Shown here piece by piece: positions 11,700 to 22,978 of a DNA stretch of 64,000 bases. The first letter of the stretch is position 1, and each line of letters begins with the position of its first letter. The position numbers and the translations under genes are program-made. The stretch spans positions 806,001 through 870,000 of the forward strand of contig JAGKQI010000069.1 of NCBI GenBank assembly GCA_018806915.1, written 5' to 3'. The DNA is from Phytophthora colocasiae (lineage: Eukaryota > Oomycota > Peronosporomycetes > Peronosporales > Peronosporaceae). Under the pieces are notes generated by a model. The model saw nothing but the letters and a program-made list of their open reading frames with translations. It was not told where the DNA came from and did not search any database.

Positions 11700-13448
11700 G
11701 CATCACCCACGTCGATATCGCATATAACACCCTTGGCCGCTGGAGGAAGTGCGTTTCCCTTTCCGATCAGGAGATGTCGCTTCTTCCAAATAATCTGTCG
11801 AAGTTTCTCGATCTCCTCCGGGGTAGCCGATCCCGGATTCCCTACTTGCAGATCTTCAATCCTGACTTCTTCGGTAGTGGAGATCTGGATCTCTGGTACT
11901 ACTGCGAGATTATCGGCTAGATCTTCGGTCGAACATCACCACTTTCGTGTAAGTGGGTCTGATCAGCGTTCTCGATCCCTTCAGGAGATGTCGGATCCGG
12001 TTCATCCGTTGATTGATCACGCAGCCTATCGTCCTTGGCTGTCAAGATCGGGGGTGTCTTTTAACCCTGGGGACGGCATCGGCGTCGGATTCATGTTTGA
12101 TCTCGATTTGAAAATCTGGTTTTTCTGTTTTTTCCTCGATCTCTTCTTCGCATGTCCGATCTGTCCGATCTGGGGCCTGATCTGGCAAGCTCTCATTCGT
12201 CTCAGTCTCACCGCCCCCAGCTTCGCCACTCGGGGTCTTGTCGGAACTGATCGTGATCGGTGGGGTATCCATGGGATCCGGTTGGGGATCGATGAATGCG
12301 ACCTTGACTTCGGCTGTATCGGTTGGTGATCGCGGTTCCGGTGTCGATATTGGTGCAGGATCAGGGTCGGTCCTGGTTGCCCCACCTCGGCGGAGTATGG
12401 ATCGCGGCGTAACGTAGGTCGGCCGTTCGACCGACGGTAAGGGGATCTCCACGGATTCCTGAGGTTCTGGTCTTGCGTCCACAGTCGCTTCTAGAGCTAG
12501 ATTCTGCCACTCCATGTAACGTCGGGATCCGATCGACACAAACCCGGGGAATCGAGGCACTTTTTCCTGATCAAGTACCATTCCAACATGTAATCTGTGA
12601 TCCAGTCGTAAAATCTTCTCGCTCAAATTCGTGATCACTAAGTACCGAGTTCGGCCGGGTCCATTCACCACTGTAGGTACCCATTGGTCGCCTCTGGTCA
12701 CCCACAATTTTTCTGTCGCCGATAATTTCACTCTCGATGCGATCTCTTCAGATCCCCAACTGGGATATGTAGATCTTCCTCCAATTTTACCGATCTTACC
12801 TTCTCCCGTATAATCTCTTGCGACCACTAAGTGGGATCCCCACTTCATTAGGTAAGCACATCGATCCCTTCGCAAGATCCATCCGGACCCCAGCCGGGAT
12901 CATGAAATCCATACCCAGGATCGCATCTTGCCCGGATAGATCCCCGATCCAAATATCGAAAAAGTAGACCAGGTATCCTGCAAGCGTGATCTTGATCCTC
13001 GTTCTTCCCTCGGTGGTGTACACATTATCACCGATCCCAACACACTCCTGTCTCTGACTAGTGTCAAAGTGGCACCCAACCTTACGAGCAAAGGCGGTAT
13101 CCAAGATGGATACCTCGGCGCCAGTGTCCAGGAGCAAGATCGCTCTTTCGTGATTGATCTTGCCTGAGATCTTGGCTTGGCGGAACCATTTTCCGGGTGC
13201 GTGGTATTTCCAATACCCCCTGGACTCTCCTTCCTTGAGATCCAGAGCCACTTCCGCACCAGATCGAGAGAACTCATCGATCCGGGGAAGACTCGCGATC
13301 TTAGCAGTATACGAATGCAACTTACATGTATTACCGCGCAGATCCGAATTCTCCCTATCTTGATCTCTCGATTTCTTGTTCACATATGCATAGATGCAGT
13401 ACTCAGAACGCTCGGCTCGTACCGGTTTCCAAACCGGCGAGCGTCCTA
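11700..13448 (-). pseudogene. B1 retropepsin and long linker
   Basis: Reads in the -1 frame relative to gag. The aspartic protease has DTGAEVS (near 13115-13135) and the second motif AILGMDF (near 12905-12925). It is followed by a conserved linker of about 150 residues, then a long acidic, Pro-rich linker before RT. A missing C near 12811 and an extra T near 12060 break the frame. It processes the polyprotein in an intact element. Confidence 0.85.
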
Positions 13449-13455
13449 GTTTAAC
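13415..13455 (-). promoter_or_regulatory. Programmed -1 ribosomal frameshift site, gag-pol (B1)
   Basis: On the minus strand the slippery heptamer GTTAAAC (13449-13455) is followed at once by the gag stop TAG. After six bases a hairpin is formed by GCTCG plus CCGGTTT against AAACCGG plus CGAGC (13415-13442), with a two-base bulge. Zero-frame codons at the heptamer are TTA AAC. The protease frame is exactly -1. Confidence 0.85.
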
Positions 13456-15775
13456 ATCTTCTCCACCTTCTCGGGGAACAATCCGGCATGTCGGGTCGGG
13501 TCGTACCACTTGCGGATCTGGTTGTAGAATTCTTCCATGGGGCATTCTCCAGCTTCATGGATCTCCCCACAACCACGGCAGGTATACAGACAGCGATCCG
13601 TTGGGTGACCCCTCTTCCCGCACTTTTCACAAGTTAGACGTCTCCAGCAGTCCAGATCCGTATGCTTCCGCGATCCACAGTGTGAACAGCGACCTCGATC
13701 GTGGTCTGACGTACCCCTGCGATCCGCGATCCGGCCTCGATCTTGCGCGTTCACCTGCGATCGCGACTGATCCTGTTGGTGGGGAACGCCCCCCAGTGCC
13801 GATCTGCTTGTCTTCCGACGCGGCAAGATATATCCTCCGGAGATCGCCTTCAGAATCGGATCCGTCCGATCCGGATACTTCCTCTGATTCCGAGCTCGGA
13901 TCTTGGGCTTAGATCGCCCGTACCACCGCTCGGGTGGGTGCCGCCGGGGCACTGGCCGGTGCCTTTTGTCTGTACTTCGATCCGAACGCAGATTTACGTT
14001 GTCTGCTTTTCGCCCGTTCCCGGGCACGAAGTACCTCTTCAAGTTCATCGACGTCACTCAGTCGGAGTAGGGTCAGCCGATCAGCTAACTCCGGATCTCC
14101 CAATGTCTCGATGTAGTGGTCTACATGTTCCCGGCGGGCCTTAGGGCTCCCATCCTGATCTTCAGTCTAGCACGTAAAGCCGCCACGTTGAGCCGGTAGA
14201 GGTAATCAAGGGGAGTTTCTTCCGATCGCTTGCGAGCGTGATAGTATTGCCACGCGACCGACATACCCAACCCACAATACTGGGTCTGGAAACTGTCCAG
14301 CAGATCCGCCCACTTGGTTTTCGTCGTTCGACTGAGCTGCCTGTACCAGTTCTTTGCCGGTCCCACCATCAGATCTGCAAATGTGAGGCATTTTTCTTCT
14401 TCCATAGCCTGATCGCGCTGAAATGCTGACTTGACTTTACTGATCCAGGCCCGAGCGCGATCTTCGTCCAGATCTTTACCCGCAAAATCTTTCAGATCCG
14501 AGATCGCTGAGATCCGGACCCGCTGGATCATTGACGATCCTCCTTGACCGATCGCCGCGGATGCGATCGCTGCTCGGCTCGACGTCTGTCCACCGGAACT
14601 TGGTATGCCCATGTCGTCTGGATCGTATTCCCATGCATCCGGATCCGAGGCCGTAACGGACTCCATTTCAACATCCAACTCCCTTTGATCGGCGATCGGG
14701 GTGTCGCGAGATTCCGTTCTTTTAAGAAACGATCCATCGCCATTTGAAAGTAGTCGTCCAGCTTGTTGCTCGATCCCGTGAAATTAGTCGTCGGCGCGGT
14801 CTGGTCTGTCCGGGTCCGGCGATTTTCTTGCTGATCAGGTGTCTTAGCCTCCAGTTTCGTGGCCATCGATCGTGTATCTTGTTTCTTCATACGCGATTTC
14901 AGGAATTTGGCACCGGAGGGGCCTAACGACATGCGTTGCAGCCTTCTCGGGCTGTCGGAATCTGGTTCCGAGGTCGCTGACGCGTAGCATGACGATCCAG
15001 TCTGATAACCTAGATCGGGCGTCAGTGGGCGTTCGCCGACCAAGACTTTGAGAGAGTTGAATAGGTCATGGGTTTCATACTGAATCGCTTCCAGTTCCAG
15101 GTCAAATAGAGAGTTTGGGTCGAATTCTCCAGCCACTAAACCAGCCTCTTGGAGCAGATCAAGTAGAATCTTCACCGCGTTCAGGCGGTCCGAGCTAGTC
15201 CGGGGTTTCGACACTGGGCCGGTGAGGTTACCGATCTGGCGGACTTGTATGATCGTAAGAACGGGGTCGTTAAGCAAGGTCTCGCTTAGCATCTTCCTGT
15301 AATAGGCCTGCTCGATCGCGTCCTTGGTAATCGTCGATCCCGGGCTGATCATGTCTTCTGGCTCTGAGTCTGGAGCTTTCAATTTCGTCCGGGTGCTCTT
15401 GATCTTCTTTTTCTTGGTCGATCTTGAGGCAACAGTGGACTTGGTGAGCAGATTAGGTTTCAGCTTTGCTGATTCCTTATCGCTCGTGTGCGGATCTCGA
15501 TTCTCATCGAGATCCGCGGTGGCCCTCGAAGGGGCCTTGGGAGGAATTCGAGGTTTTTCTTCAAGATCTGGATTGCGATCCAGGTCTGCCTCGTGCCTGT
15601 CAGTAGAGATCCTCCCAGAACTCTGCTGATCTGTGGATCTTTCCGTTTTCAGTGGTGCCTCCGCCGATCCAACATTCGTAGGCACTTCTTCCCCTTGTTC
15701 TTCCTTAATCTTGACATCTTCTTGGGACTCACGGTGATATCCGAAGTCACCAGAAGATCCGGGCACGCGCACCAT
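13446..15775 (-). pseudogene. B1 Gag
   Basis: The start ATG (15775-15773) adjoins the LTR and overlaps the primer site, giving MVRVPGSSGD. The protein has a charged, Lys/Ser-rich N-terminal half, then a Gag core (AWISKVKSAFQ, GPAKNWYRQL, YCGLGMSVAW), then three zinc knuckles: two CX2CX4HX4C (CSHCGSRKH, CEKCGKRGH) and one CX2CX3HX4C (CRGCGEIH). It ends in KMLN at TAG. Breaks: a lost G in a G-run near 14693, a lost T near 14156, and CAA to TAA near 13909. Confidence 0.88.
15757..15774 (-). other. B1 primer-binding site, 18 nt
   Basis: On the minus strand this is TGGTGCGCGTGCCCGGAT, one base after the LTR. It is complementary to the last 18 nt of a tRNA ending ...GCACCA. Beyond nt 18 it diverges from the tRNA-like extension seen in B2 and B4. 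The tRNA identity is not certain. Confidence 0.8.
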
Positions 15776-17282
15776 TGTGGTGGAGCGGATCTGGCCAAAA
15801 TCTGGTTGAGGCCGATCGCGATCGCCACTTGCGCCCAGACACCGACTAACGGAGGGGGTCCCCCGATGATCCGTGATCTTGCTGCGTGTAGTGTTCACCT
15901 TGTGTACCCGTCGGTAGGCGGGTTACGCTCTTCCAGGTGACTTCTGAAGATGTCTTGGGACGAGAAGAATGTCTTGGGTGACGTAGGGGTGTGAGATAGC
16001 GTGGGAATGCTTCACTCTACCTCGGAGGGGTTGATCCGGGTCACAGGCGAGTTCTCGAGCCTTGATCCGGTCACCTGGTCTTCGATCCAGGTCTTCCAAA
16101 GGTCCAATGTTGGGGATCTGATCCTTCCTTTACGATGCTTGCCGCTTCCTATAGCGGGTGTCTTGATGGGTTGAGAGTCGACGAGATCGTCAGGCCAAGC
16201 AGCCAATTCCTTCCGATCCGTAGTTCGCACGTAAAGGATAGATCACTAGATAGGTAAAACTGGCCAATGTATTATCCAGAATTAACCTCTATGCTAGATC
16301 TCTTCTCCTTACCTTCTTGATGCCGGGGGCCAATGTAATTCCCAGTTCCCGGTCTTGAAACGAAGGCACTTGTGATGTCCAGAGCAAATTCGATTCTTGG
16401 GGTTGTTGAGATACCGAGAGATCCTCACACTAGCGTAAGGTAAGCCGGCCAAATCGGGGATCCGGTCTTAGCTGTAGCTAGGTGTGCGAAGTGTAGGAAC
16501 ACTAAGGGGAGGCCAATGTGCTATCCTCTTCCCTTGTCTTGGTCCCTGAAGTAGTCCACTTGCGCACTAGAGAGCAAATTCGATTCCGTTTATGGTTATT
16601 CCTATGTCTACTAGCCCCATCCTCATCTGCTATCCTACGATTACCTGACATCCGCCTACACAGCTGCCCTTCCGATCTTCGATCTTGATCTCACCTAACC
16701 CCTGATCGCGATCTCGATCTGCCGATCTGGCGATCAGCCGATCTCGATCAACCATCTCGGTCATCGATCTTGGTTCACCGTCTTGAACAATGATCCCGAT
16801 CAGCAGCCTTCATACTTGATCTCGCGTGCCTGCGTCGTCGACATTCCAGGTCTTGAGCTTCCCAGACTTGATCACCACTCCCCACGCGACTAACACTGCC
16901 ATCAGGTCCCCTCGGCAGCATCTCACGGTTATGTTGTCACCGGCCCACCATAGATCACACCGATCCCGACCCTCTGCCGCCTTGATCTCATTCTCATGCG
17001 ACCTCGGGCAAGGCGCCCTTTTCTCCTCCGACCCTGAGCCGCCACGCGGGACCGCACGACGGGTTCTCCAATCACTTAGTCTCCACTTGACCAAGACGCC
17101 ATCCATTCATCGCTGGCGAGATCCAGACGAACATCGATCTGGATCCATTCGTCAGCCACCGTTCGCGCAATCTGGGGTCATCAACTGACATCTTGCTTCG
17201 CCAGAGGCCCCTGTCGCTTGATCCGACTCTCTTAGGGCCTGACGTTGCCTTTTCTCGGATTTGTTTTTCGCGCTTCACGAGA
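15776..17282 (-). repeat. LTR shared by B1 (5') and B2 (3')
   Basis: About 1.5 kb. It borders the B1 primer site on one side and B2 internal sequence (PPT and antisense gene) on the other, so one LTR serves both elements. Its terminal bases next to B2 read CACGAGA instead of CACCACA, so the TG...CA end is lost there. The GATC array has only 3 units. Confidence 0.88.
16716..16739. repeat. 8-bp GATC minisatellite, 3 units
   Basis: GATCTGCC, GATCTGGC, GATCAGCC. This is the shortest version of the array among the six LTRs. Confidence 0.8.
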
Positions 17283-17928
17283 TCCGCCCACAGCCTTCAA
17301 GTTGGTCCGTCTCGGTCCACTTCCAGGTCTCATTCTCAATCTTCAAGCCCAAGGCACAAGTCACCCCGACAACACTTCGACCACCACCAACGGATCCCTT
17401 CCAGTCTCCATGAGCCAGCAAGGAAGTGATCCTGGAGCGATTATTTGCCTACACCTCCTGATTCCCAAGATCCCCTGACGGTCCGCCATCTCCCCATTCC
17501 GACATCTCGCGACGTTCGTCGGGTACGGCTCCAGACAACGCACGCCCGCTCTCATCCGATGAGGCTGGGCCGATGCCGGGCAGTCCAGGGTGGGATCGCC
17601 TGGTGCGCGAACGTGATCAACTAAGTCGTGAAGCCATGGAACTTCGGGCGCATGTCGACGCCATGGAGCGGTTCCGGGCAGACCAGCAGGGTGAGATTGC
17701 GCGTCTGGAGCGCGAGATCGCTGATCTCGCGGAGGAAGCCTCTGATCTCGATGGATTGCGTATGCAGGTTCACCAGCTCCGATCGGAACGCGACGAGTTC
17801 GCGCGGCGTCTCAACTCTGCCCAGGCAGACCTAGATCGAGCTACAGAGGACAGGGATCGTCTGACCGAAGAGGTGGAACAAGCCACCAACGAGATCCAGG
17901 ATCTCCAGGCGGAAGCCCGGATCCATGC

Positions 17929-18340
17929 TGTAACGGGGTTACACGGCGCTGCGCGCCTTGGCTACAATAGGTGTGGTATACACCATCCAGGTCACAAGTC
18001 ACAGATCCGTGTACAACACATAGTGTTTCTCACACGTCACACATGTAGCCAGTTGCTGGCTGTTAGCTCAGAGCCACACATTACATTTGATTAGGATTTA
18101 GTATGTTAGATACTAAATCCGTTACATTCAGGATTAGGGCAATAAAATAAATAAAAATCAGTTTGCATTTTACATAATTAGTGTTAGTTCCTTTATTATA
18201 GGGACACTGATTGTGAGAGTCCCGTATTTAGTGGACTACTTGGTTCTTGTATAGAACCGAAGGCTAGTGCCTTGCAAGCAGGACTCTACGAGTCAACCCA
18301 ACTTCCTCTGTGCCGTGCACACCTACGCAGCCCCGCTGCA
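17929..18340 (+). repeat. A2 5' LTR (412 bp)
   Basis: TGTAACGGGG...CCCGCTGCA. It is identical to the 3' LTR except for one A (TACAACAC versus TACAAACAC). The middle is AT-rich (AATAAAATAAATAAAAATC near 18142-18162). Confidence 0.95.
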
Positions 18341-18342
18341 TC

Positions 18343-18360
18343 TGGTAGCACTAGTAGTCA
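18343..18360 (+). other. A2 primer-binding site candidate
   Basis: TGGTAGCACTAGTAGTCA begins two bases after the LTR. The TGG start fits a tRNA CCA end; the tRNA is not identified. Confidence 0.5.
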
Positions 18361-18397
18361 ATCCAACTCCTGAGTTGAAGACTGTTTCTCTGTGAGA

Positions 18398-19371
18398 ATG
18401 GAGCCAGAAGCATACGCTCACTTGACTCCGAGTCAGCGGGACACGCTTAACAAGCTTACGTCCTTGCTGGGCCCTGAAGGTATGGCGCACTCTTGCGTCT
18501 CAAGGGCCGGAGGCCGTCAACGCGCGCCTGGAGGCATTTGCCTCGTACGAGAACGCTCTCGTTGAGCACATTCAGCGGAATGTAAAAGGAGTTAATCCCG
18601 CTCCGAGAGCTAAGCCCGTCACGCTCAGCGTGAAGACCTTTCACGGGCACGAAGGAGAGAACCTCCTATTGTGGACCCGAGAGGTCGAGATGGCCATGGG
18701 GGCCGCTATGCTCCAGTTGGAAGGCCAACGCGTGGCGTTCGCCATCTCTAAGCCTCGAAGGTCGAGCACGAGAATGGGCCTTGACGTCTGGGACGTCGGT
18801 AGAAATGGCCTTCCCCACTTGGGGTGAGCTTAAGGCCAAACTTACGCAAGTATTTGCTCCACCTAACCAGGCGTATCGCGTGCGGTCACGCTTCCTCGCT
18901 TGCCGACAGGGCAAGAAGGACCTGCGGACTATGTCCAAGAGCTGCGCATCGCTCATTGCCGGCATGGCTGCCGATCCTCTACCTGAGGTGGTCACTGTGA
19001 CTATCTTCATGGAAGGTCTGAGAGCTGGCGTGGCCAGGACGGGAGGCATTCCGTCAGAATCCTCGCACCTTCGAGGACGCTGTTAGCGTGGCATTGAATG
19101 CTGAACACAACTTTAAGTTGTCGAGGGTCGGTGCTAATAGCACAGGGTCCGGGGACCCGAACCCATGGACCTCAGCTATGCTGAAGATGAAGTAGCCGAG
19201 CTACGAGCTGCGGTGCAGCGTATGAGCACTCGTCGGTGCTACACGTGTGGTAGTCCCACACACCTGAGGCCCAACTGCCCTCTGCGCAAAGAGCGCGCCG
19301 GCCAGAATGGCCGCAACCCTGTCGCGGGTCCCGCTTTGGGCTCTGCCCAGGGAAACGACGGCTCCCAGTAG
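18398..19371 (+). pseudogene. A2 Gag
   Basis: The likely start is ATG 18398 ([13 protein letters not shown]). Gag-like segments in different frames follow: [20 protein letters not shown] near 18630, then [20 protein letters not shown] near 18815, then a CX2CX4HX4C zinc knuckle (CYTCGSPTH) near 19240-19285. At least three one-base shifts separate the segments. It ends at TAG 19369-19371. Confidence 0.82.
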
Positions 19372-19409
19372 ACGCGGGGCGGTCTACTGGGGAAGAACTG
19401 AGTTCTGCA

Positions 19410-19997
19410 GTGCGTGAGAGGCACTGGGGCTCAGCCCCGAAGAGCTCCGTGCTCTTGAACACGGAACGTGAGCAAGCAGGGCTTGCTGGTCGTCCATGTG
19501 GACGTGAAGGCTTCGAGAAGCCGTGGATCGTGTTGATCGATTCAGGAGCGTCTGGCAACTACGTCAGACGCTCCACCGTTGAGGGTAGTCAGCAATATGC
19601 TGAGGCGCTTCGAGCGCGAAGAGGTGACACTGTCACTGTCCGTCTAGCGACGGGCGTCCGTGTCACGGCAGCCAAGGTCCCGATGGACCTACGGCTGAAG
19701 TTCCTGGACTTCGACAGCGTGGAACGCTGCTTGGTCTTGGACCTGGATTCGAGGTACGACCTCATCCTTGGTATGGCGTGGCTGGAACGCCACGAGCCAT
19801 GGATCGACTGGAGGTCGAAGACCTTAGGTGCTACGCACTTCTCTCCTAGTGGAGCTTTGGCGAGTCATGAACCCACCTCTGCTAGGAAGCAGAAGCGCTA
19901 TTGGCGCGAGCATCGAGCCGAGTCGGCAATGATGCTGGAAGTCGGTGTGTCCGGAGTTAGTGGACAGCACCGAGTGCGAGGATCGCAGCCCTGTTGA
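19410..19997 (+). CDS. A2 retropepsin-like aspartic protease region
   Basis: An open frame of 195 codons following Gag, probably part of Pol rather than a free protein. The active-site motif LIDSGASGNYV lies near residues 41-51 and the second motif DLILGMAWL near residues 113-121, the normal arrangement for a Ty3 retropepsin (DSG in place of DTG). A Lys/Arg-rich segment follows, and the frame stops at 19997, upstream of RT. Whether that stop is genuine or an indel effect is unclear. Confidence 0.8.
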   Translation: MRERHWGSAPKSSVLLNTEREQAGLAGRPCGREGFEKPWIVLIDSGASGNYVRRSTVEGSQQYAEALRARRGDTVTVRLATGVRVTAAKVPMDLRLKFLDFDSVERCLVLDLDSRYDLILGMAWLERHEPWIDWRSKTLGATHFSPSGALASHEPTSARKQKRYWREHRAESAMMLEVGVSGVSGQHRVRGSQPC

Positions 19998-20109
19998 GCG
20001 CATAGCGCTGGTTGGCAGTGAGTCAACGTGTGGGCAAAGCTCACGTAACTCCGAGTGACGCCGGTCATGGACTGTCACTGGATGCCGATGGCATCGGGCC
20101 TTACTTCAG

Positions 20110-21594
20110 GCCGTGAACTGTGGGGCGGCACGTACTCCGTCGAGTGATACTGGTCGTGGACCAAGTCGATCGCTGAGTGTCTCTGACACTGGACCTGTTA
20201 CGGTCATTGATTGTGCAGCGGCACGTACTCCGCTGAGCGGCATCGGTCGTCGACCGAGTGGATCGCTGAGTGTCCCTGACACTGGGCCGAGAGAGGCCGA
20301 AACTTGTGCGACGGCACGTACTCCGTCGAGTAGACGATCTTCGGCTAGGCGAAGACGTCGTAAGGCCCTTCGGGCGAGACGCTCTGCGTCTGAGTCATCC
20401 GTGACGTCAAGTGCCGACGCGCCGGAGGGCTGTGGGCAGCTATACACTCTGGTTGATGGAGTGGGCGGTAGTGCCGAAGGCAGTGTCCTGCTGGACGACT
20501 TGCCAAGTGTTGACAAGCTCCTTGAGCTAGAAGAGATGTCCTTCGCCGACTTTGGCGATGCCTTGAAGGCTGGCGAATTCGCCGAGGTGGTCATCGTTCG
20601 ACCTGAGGAGGAGTTAAACTCGTCGTCCCTCGTTGACGAGTCCGTCTTGGCCGAAGTCAAGAAGGCGTTGAACGCCAGGAGTGGATCGGAGATCCTCAAG
20701 AATCCCTCGGATCCCTTCCACTCCTTGCTGAAGGAATATGGAGACGTTGTCTCGAAGGAACCACCGAGTGGCCTGCCTCCCGACCGAGGCGTTCGTCATG
20801 AGATCGACTTAGTTCCCGGAACTAAGTACTGCGTGACCCGACAGTGGCCTCTTCCTAAAGAGCAATGCGACGTCATTGACGCCTTCTTCCGTGCGAAGCA
20901 CGCGGCGGGTCTCGTGCGCGAGAGCAAGTCTCCGCATTCCGCGCCAACGTTCTGTGTCAGAAAGCCGAATGGCAAGTGGCGTATCGTTCACGCTTTTAAC
21001 AAGCTCAACACTGCCACGATTCCGGCGCAGACGCCGATTCCTAGGAAGGATGTTCTTCAGAACAACATGGTGGGTTGCACCATGTACAGTGCACTCGACT
21101 TAGTCGATGGGTACTATCAGCTGCTCATGCGAGCCAGTGATATTCCGCTTACAGCGGTGAGCACCCCGAGCGGTATGCTCTGGGAGTGGCTCGTCATGCC
21201 CCAAGGGCTTTCGAACGCGCCTGCAACGTTCAATCGTCTAGTGACGCAGCTGTTCAGGCCCCTACGGGCATTCGCACAAACGTACTTTGACGACGTGTTC
21301 GTCCACAGTCAGGCCGAACACGGCAAGACTGACGTTGAGGTGCACGTGGAACACGTGAGAGCTGTGCTCGAGTGCATGCGCACGAACAAGCTGTACGCCA
21401 ACGCAGACAAGTGCGTCTTTGGCGCGGAAGAAATCCCCTTCCTAGGGTGCTTCATTGGGAAGCATGGCCTTCGTGCTGATCCAGCAAAGGTCAAGGCCAT
21501 TGTGGATTGGCCGGTTCCCTTGAACCAGAAGGACTTGCGTAAGTGGCTGGGTTTGGCCAACTACTTGGCACAAGTACAGCGAGAACTACGCTGA
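20110..21594 (+). CDS. A2 reverse transcriptase
   Basis: An open frame with no clear ATG at its 5' end (part of Pol). The N-terminal 130 residues contain diverged repeats of a motif of about 20 residues (RTPSS, RRPSGSLSVPDTGP). RT proper starts near residue 225: SPHSAPTFCVRKPNGKWR, LDLVDGYYQLL with the first catalytic Asp, MPQGLSNAPATF, then YFDDVFV with the two catalytic Asp, and the thumb (FLGCFIGKHGL). The usual DYR/DFR motif reads HAF here. One base change in length near 21570 separates it from RNase H. Confidence 0.88.
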   Translation, partial: AVNCGAARTPSSDTGRGPSRSLSVSDTGPVTVIDCAAARTPLSGIGRRPSGSLSVPDTGPREAETCATARTPSSRRSSARRRRRKALRARRSASESSVTSSADAPEGCGQLYTLVDGVGGSAEGSVLLDDLPSVDKLLELEEMSFADFGDALKAGEFAEVVIVRPEEELNSSSLVDESVLAEVKKALNARSGSEILKNPSDPFHSLLKEYGDVVSKEPPSGLPPDRGVRHEIDLVPGTKYCVTRQWPLPKEQCDVIDAFFRAKHAAGLVRESKSPHSAPTFCVRKPNGKWRIVHAFNKLNTATIPAQTPIPRKDVLQNNMVGCTMYSALDLVDGYYQLLMRASDIPLTAVSTPSGMLWEWLVMPQGLSNAPATFNRLVTQLFRPLRAFAQTYFDDVFVHSQAEHGKTDVEVHVEHVRAVLECMRTNKLYANADKCVFGAEEIPFLGCFIGKHGLRADPAKVKAIVDWPVPLNQKDLRKWLGLANYLAQVQRELR

Positions 21595-21595
21595 G

Positions 21596-22978
21596 TTGGC
21601 TCGGCCACTGACGGATCTCCTTAAGAAGGATGCCGAGTGGGTATGGCGTGCCGAGCACGAGAATGCGTTCACTTGTATCAAGGATAGCCTGCTTCAGGCA
21701 CCGATACTGGCGCCGCCAGACCCCGCTCGTCCGTTTATTGTCGTCTGTGACGCCTCTGACTTTGCCATCGGCAGTGCTTTGCTACAAGCGGACGCCGAAG
21801 GGCGCGAACGCGTCATTGCGTTTGAGTCGCGACAGCTCAAGGCTGCTGAGAAGAACTATCCAGTTCATGACAAGGAGCTACTTGCGATGAAGTACGCTCT
21901 CGTCAAATTCAGGGTTCACCTGCTCGGCTCCAAGCCGTTTGTGATCTACACGGATCATGCGTCACTACGCACAGCGACGCAGTCGCCTCACCTCTCGCAG
22001 AGGATGGCCCGATGGCTCTCCTTCTTTGCGGAGTATAACTTCGAGGTGAAGTACAAGCCTGGCAGGCAGAACGTCCTCGCTGACGCGTTATCACGTCGCC
22101 CGGACTATGAGTTATCTCATGTCACCTCGGTGACGTCGTCCGTGACGGACATGGTTCGAGCAGCGTACGCTCAGGACGACTCTTGTGTCGCGTTGCTCCA
22201 AGCTCTGGGGAGCGATGAGTTTAAAGACTCAAAGGTGACTCTGTCACGACGCCTAAAGGCGAGACTCCAACGCTACAGCCTGGAAGGCGGTCTGCTGTAC
22301 TACAGCACGGGTCAGGATGACCCACCACGAGTGGTAGTTCCTCACGATGAGGATCTGAAGTACCGTATCCTCTATGAGGCTCACGACACACCCACAGGCG
22401 GCCACCTCGGTCGCGAGAAGACGTACGGCTCGGTGAGCTCCATGTACTGGTGGCCGAAGATGTACAAGTGGGTCAGCACATATGTGCGCACGTGCGAGAC
22501 GTGTCAGCGGGTTAAACCCTCGCCGCATGCGGCTGCGCCTTTGGCGAGCTTACCTGTACCCTCTGGGTGTTGGCAGTCCATAAGTATGGACTTTGTGTTT
22601 GGCCTGCCGAAGGACTCGGCAGGCAACACGGGCGTGGTGGTCTTTGTTGACCGTCTGAGCAAGATGGCTCATCTAGCGGCTGTGCCGGACACCGTCGATG
22701 GTGCTGGTACAGCGACGATCTTCATCGATCGGGTCTTCCGCCAGCATGGGCTGCCTGAGACCATTGTCTCGGATCGAGATCCCCGTTTCACGGGTCACTT
22801 CTGGACGTCCGTCTTCAAGGTGCTGGGCACTCGACTGGACATGTCCACGGCGGACCATCCGCAGACCGACGGTCAGACCGAACGCGTGAACCGCGTTCTG
22901 GAGGACATCCTCCGCAGCGTATGCGCTGAAACGCCGAAGCGTTGGAGCGCTATGCCCCTCTCGTTGAGTTCTCCATGA
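21596..22978 (+). CDS. A2 RNase H and integrase core
   Basis: Ty3-type RNase H with intact VVCDASDFAIG and IYTDHASL, and LADALSRRPD at its end. The integrase zinc domain follows (EAHDTPTGGH then CETC), then the core with Asp in SMDFVFG, Asp in SDRDPRF and Glu in GQTERVN. A lost base near 22955 (ATGCCCC versus ATGCTCCC in A1) ends the frame at 22978 and moves the rest to the next frame. The intact RNase H contrasts with the degenerate first RNase H of family B. Confidence 0.9.
   Translation: MARPLTDLLKKDAEWVWRAEHENAFTCIKDSLLQAPILAPPDPARPFIVVCDASDFAIGSALLQADAEGRERVIAFESRQLKAAEKNYPVHDKELLAMKYALVKFRVHLLGSKPFVIYTDHASLRTATQSPHLSQRMARWLSFFAEYNFEVKYKPGRQNVLADALSRRPDYELSHVTSVTSSVTDMVRAAYAQDDSCVALLQALGSDEFKDSKVTLSRRLKARLQRYSLEGGLLYYSTGQDDPPRVVVPHDEDLKYRILYEAHDTPTGGHLGREKTYGSVSSMYWWPKMYKWVSTYVRTCETCQRVKPSPHAAAPLASLPVPSGCWQSISMDFVFGLPKDSAGNTGVVVFVDRLSKMAHLAAVPDTVDGAGTATIFIDRVFRQHGLPETIVSDRDPRFTGHFWTSVFKVLGTRLDMSTADHPQTDGQTERVNRVLEDILRSVCAETPKRWSAMPLSLSSP

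Larger units (their letters stand above)
3212..17282 (-). mobile_element. B1: family B Ty3/gypsy chromovirus with antisense gene
   Basis: A complete element in minus orientation. The 5' LTR is at 15776-17282 and the 3' LTR at 3212-4780. In transcription order it carries an 18-nt primer site, gag, a -1 frameshift site, protease, RT, two RNase H domains, integrase with chromodomain, a spacer, then a gene on the opposite strand before the 3' LTR. Its 5' LTR is shared with B2, giving the tandem order LTR-B1-LTR-B2-LTR. Coding parts contain several frameshifts and two nonsense changes. Confidence 0.9.
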
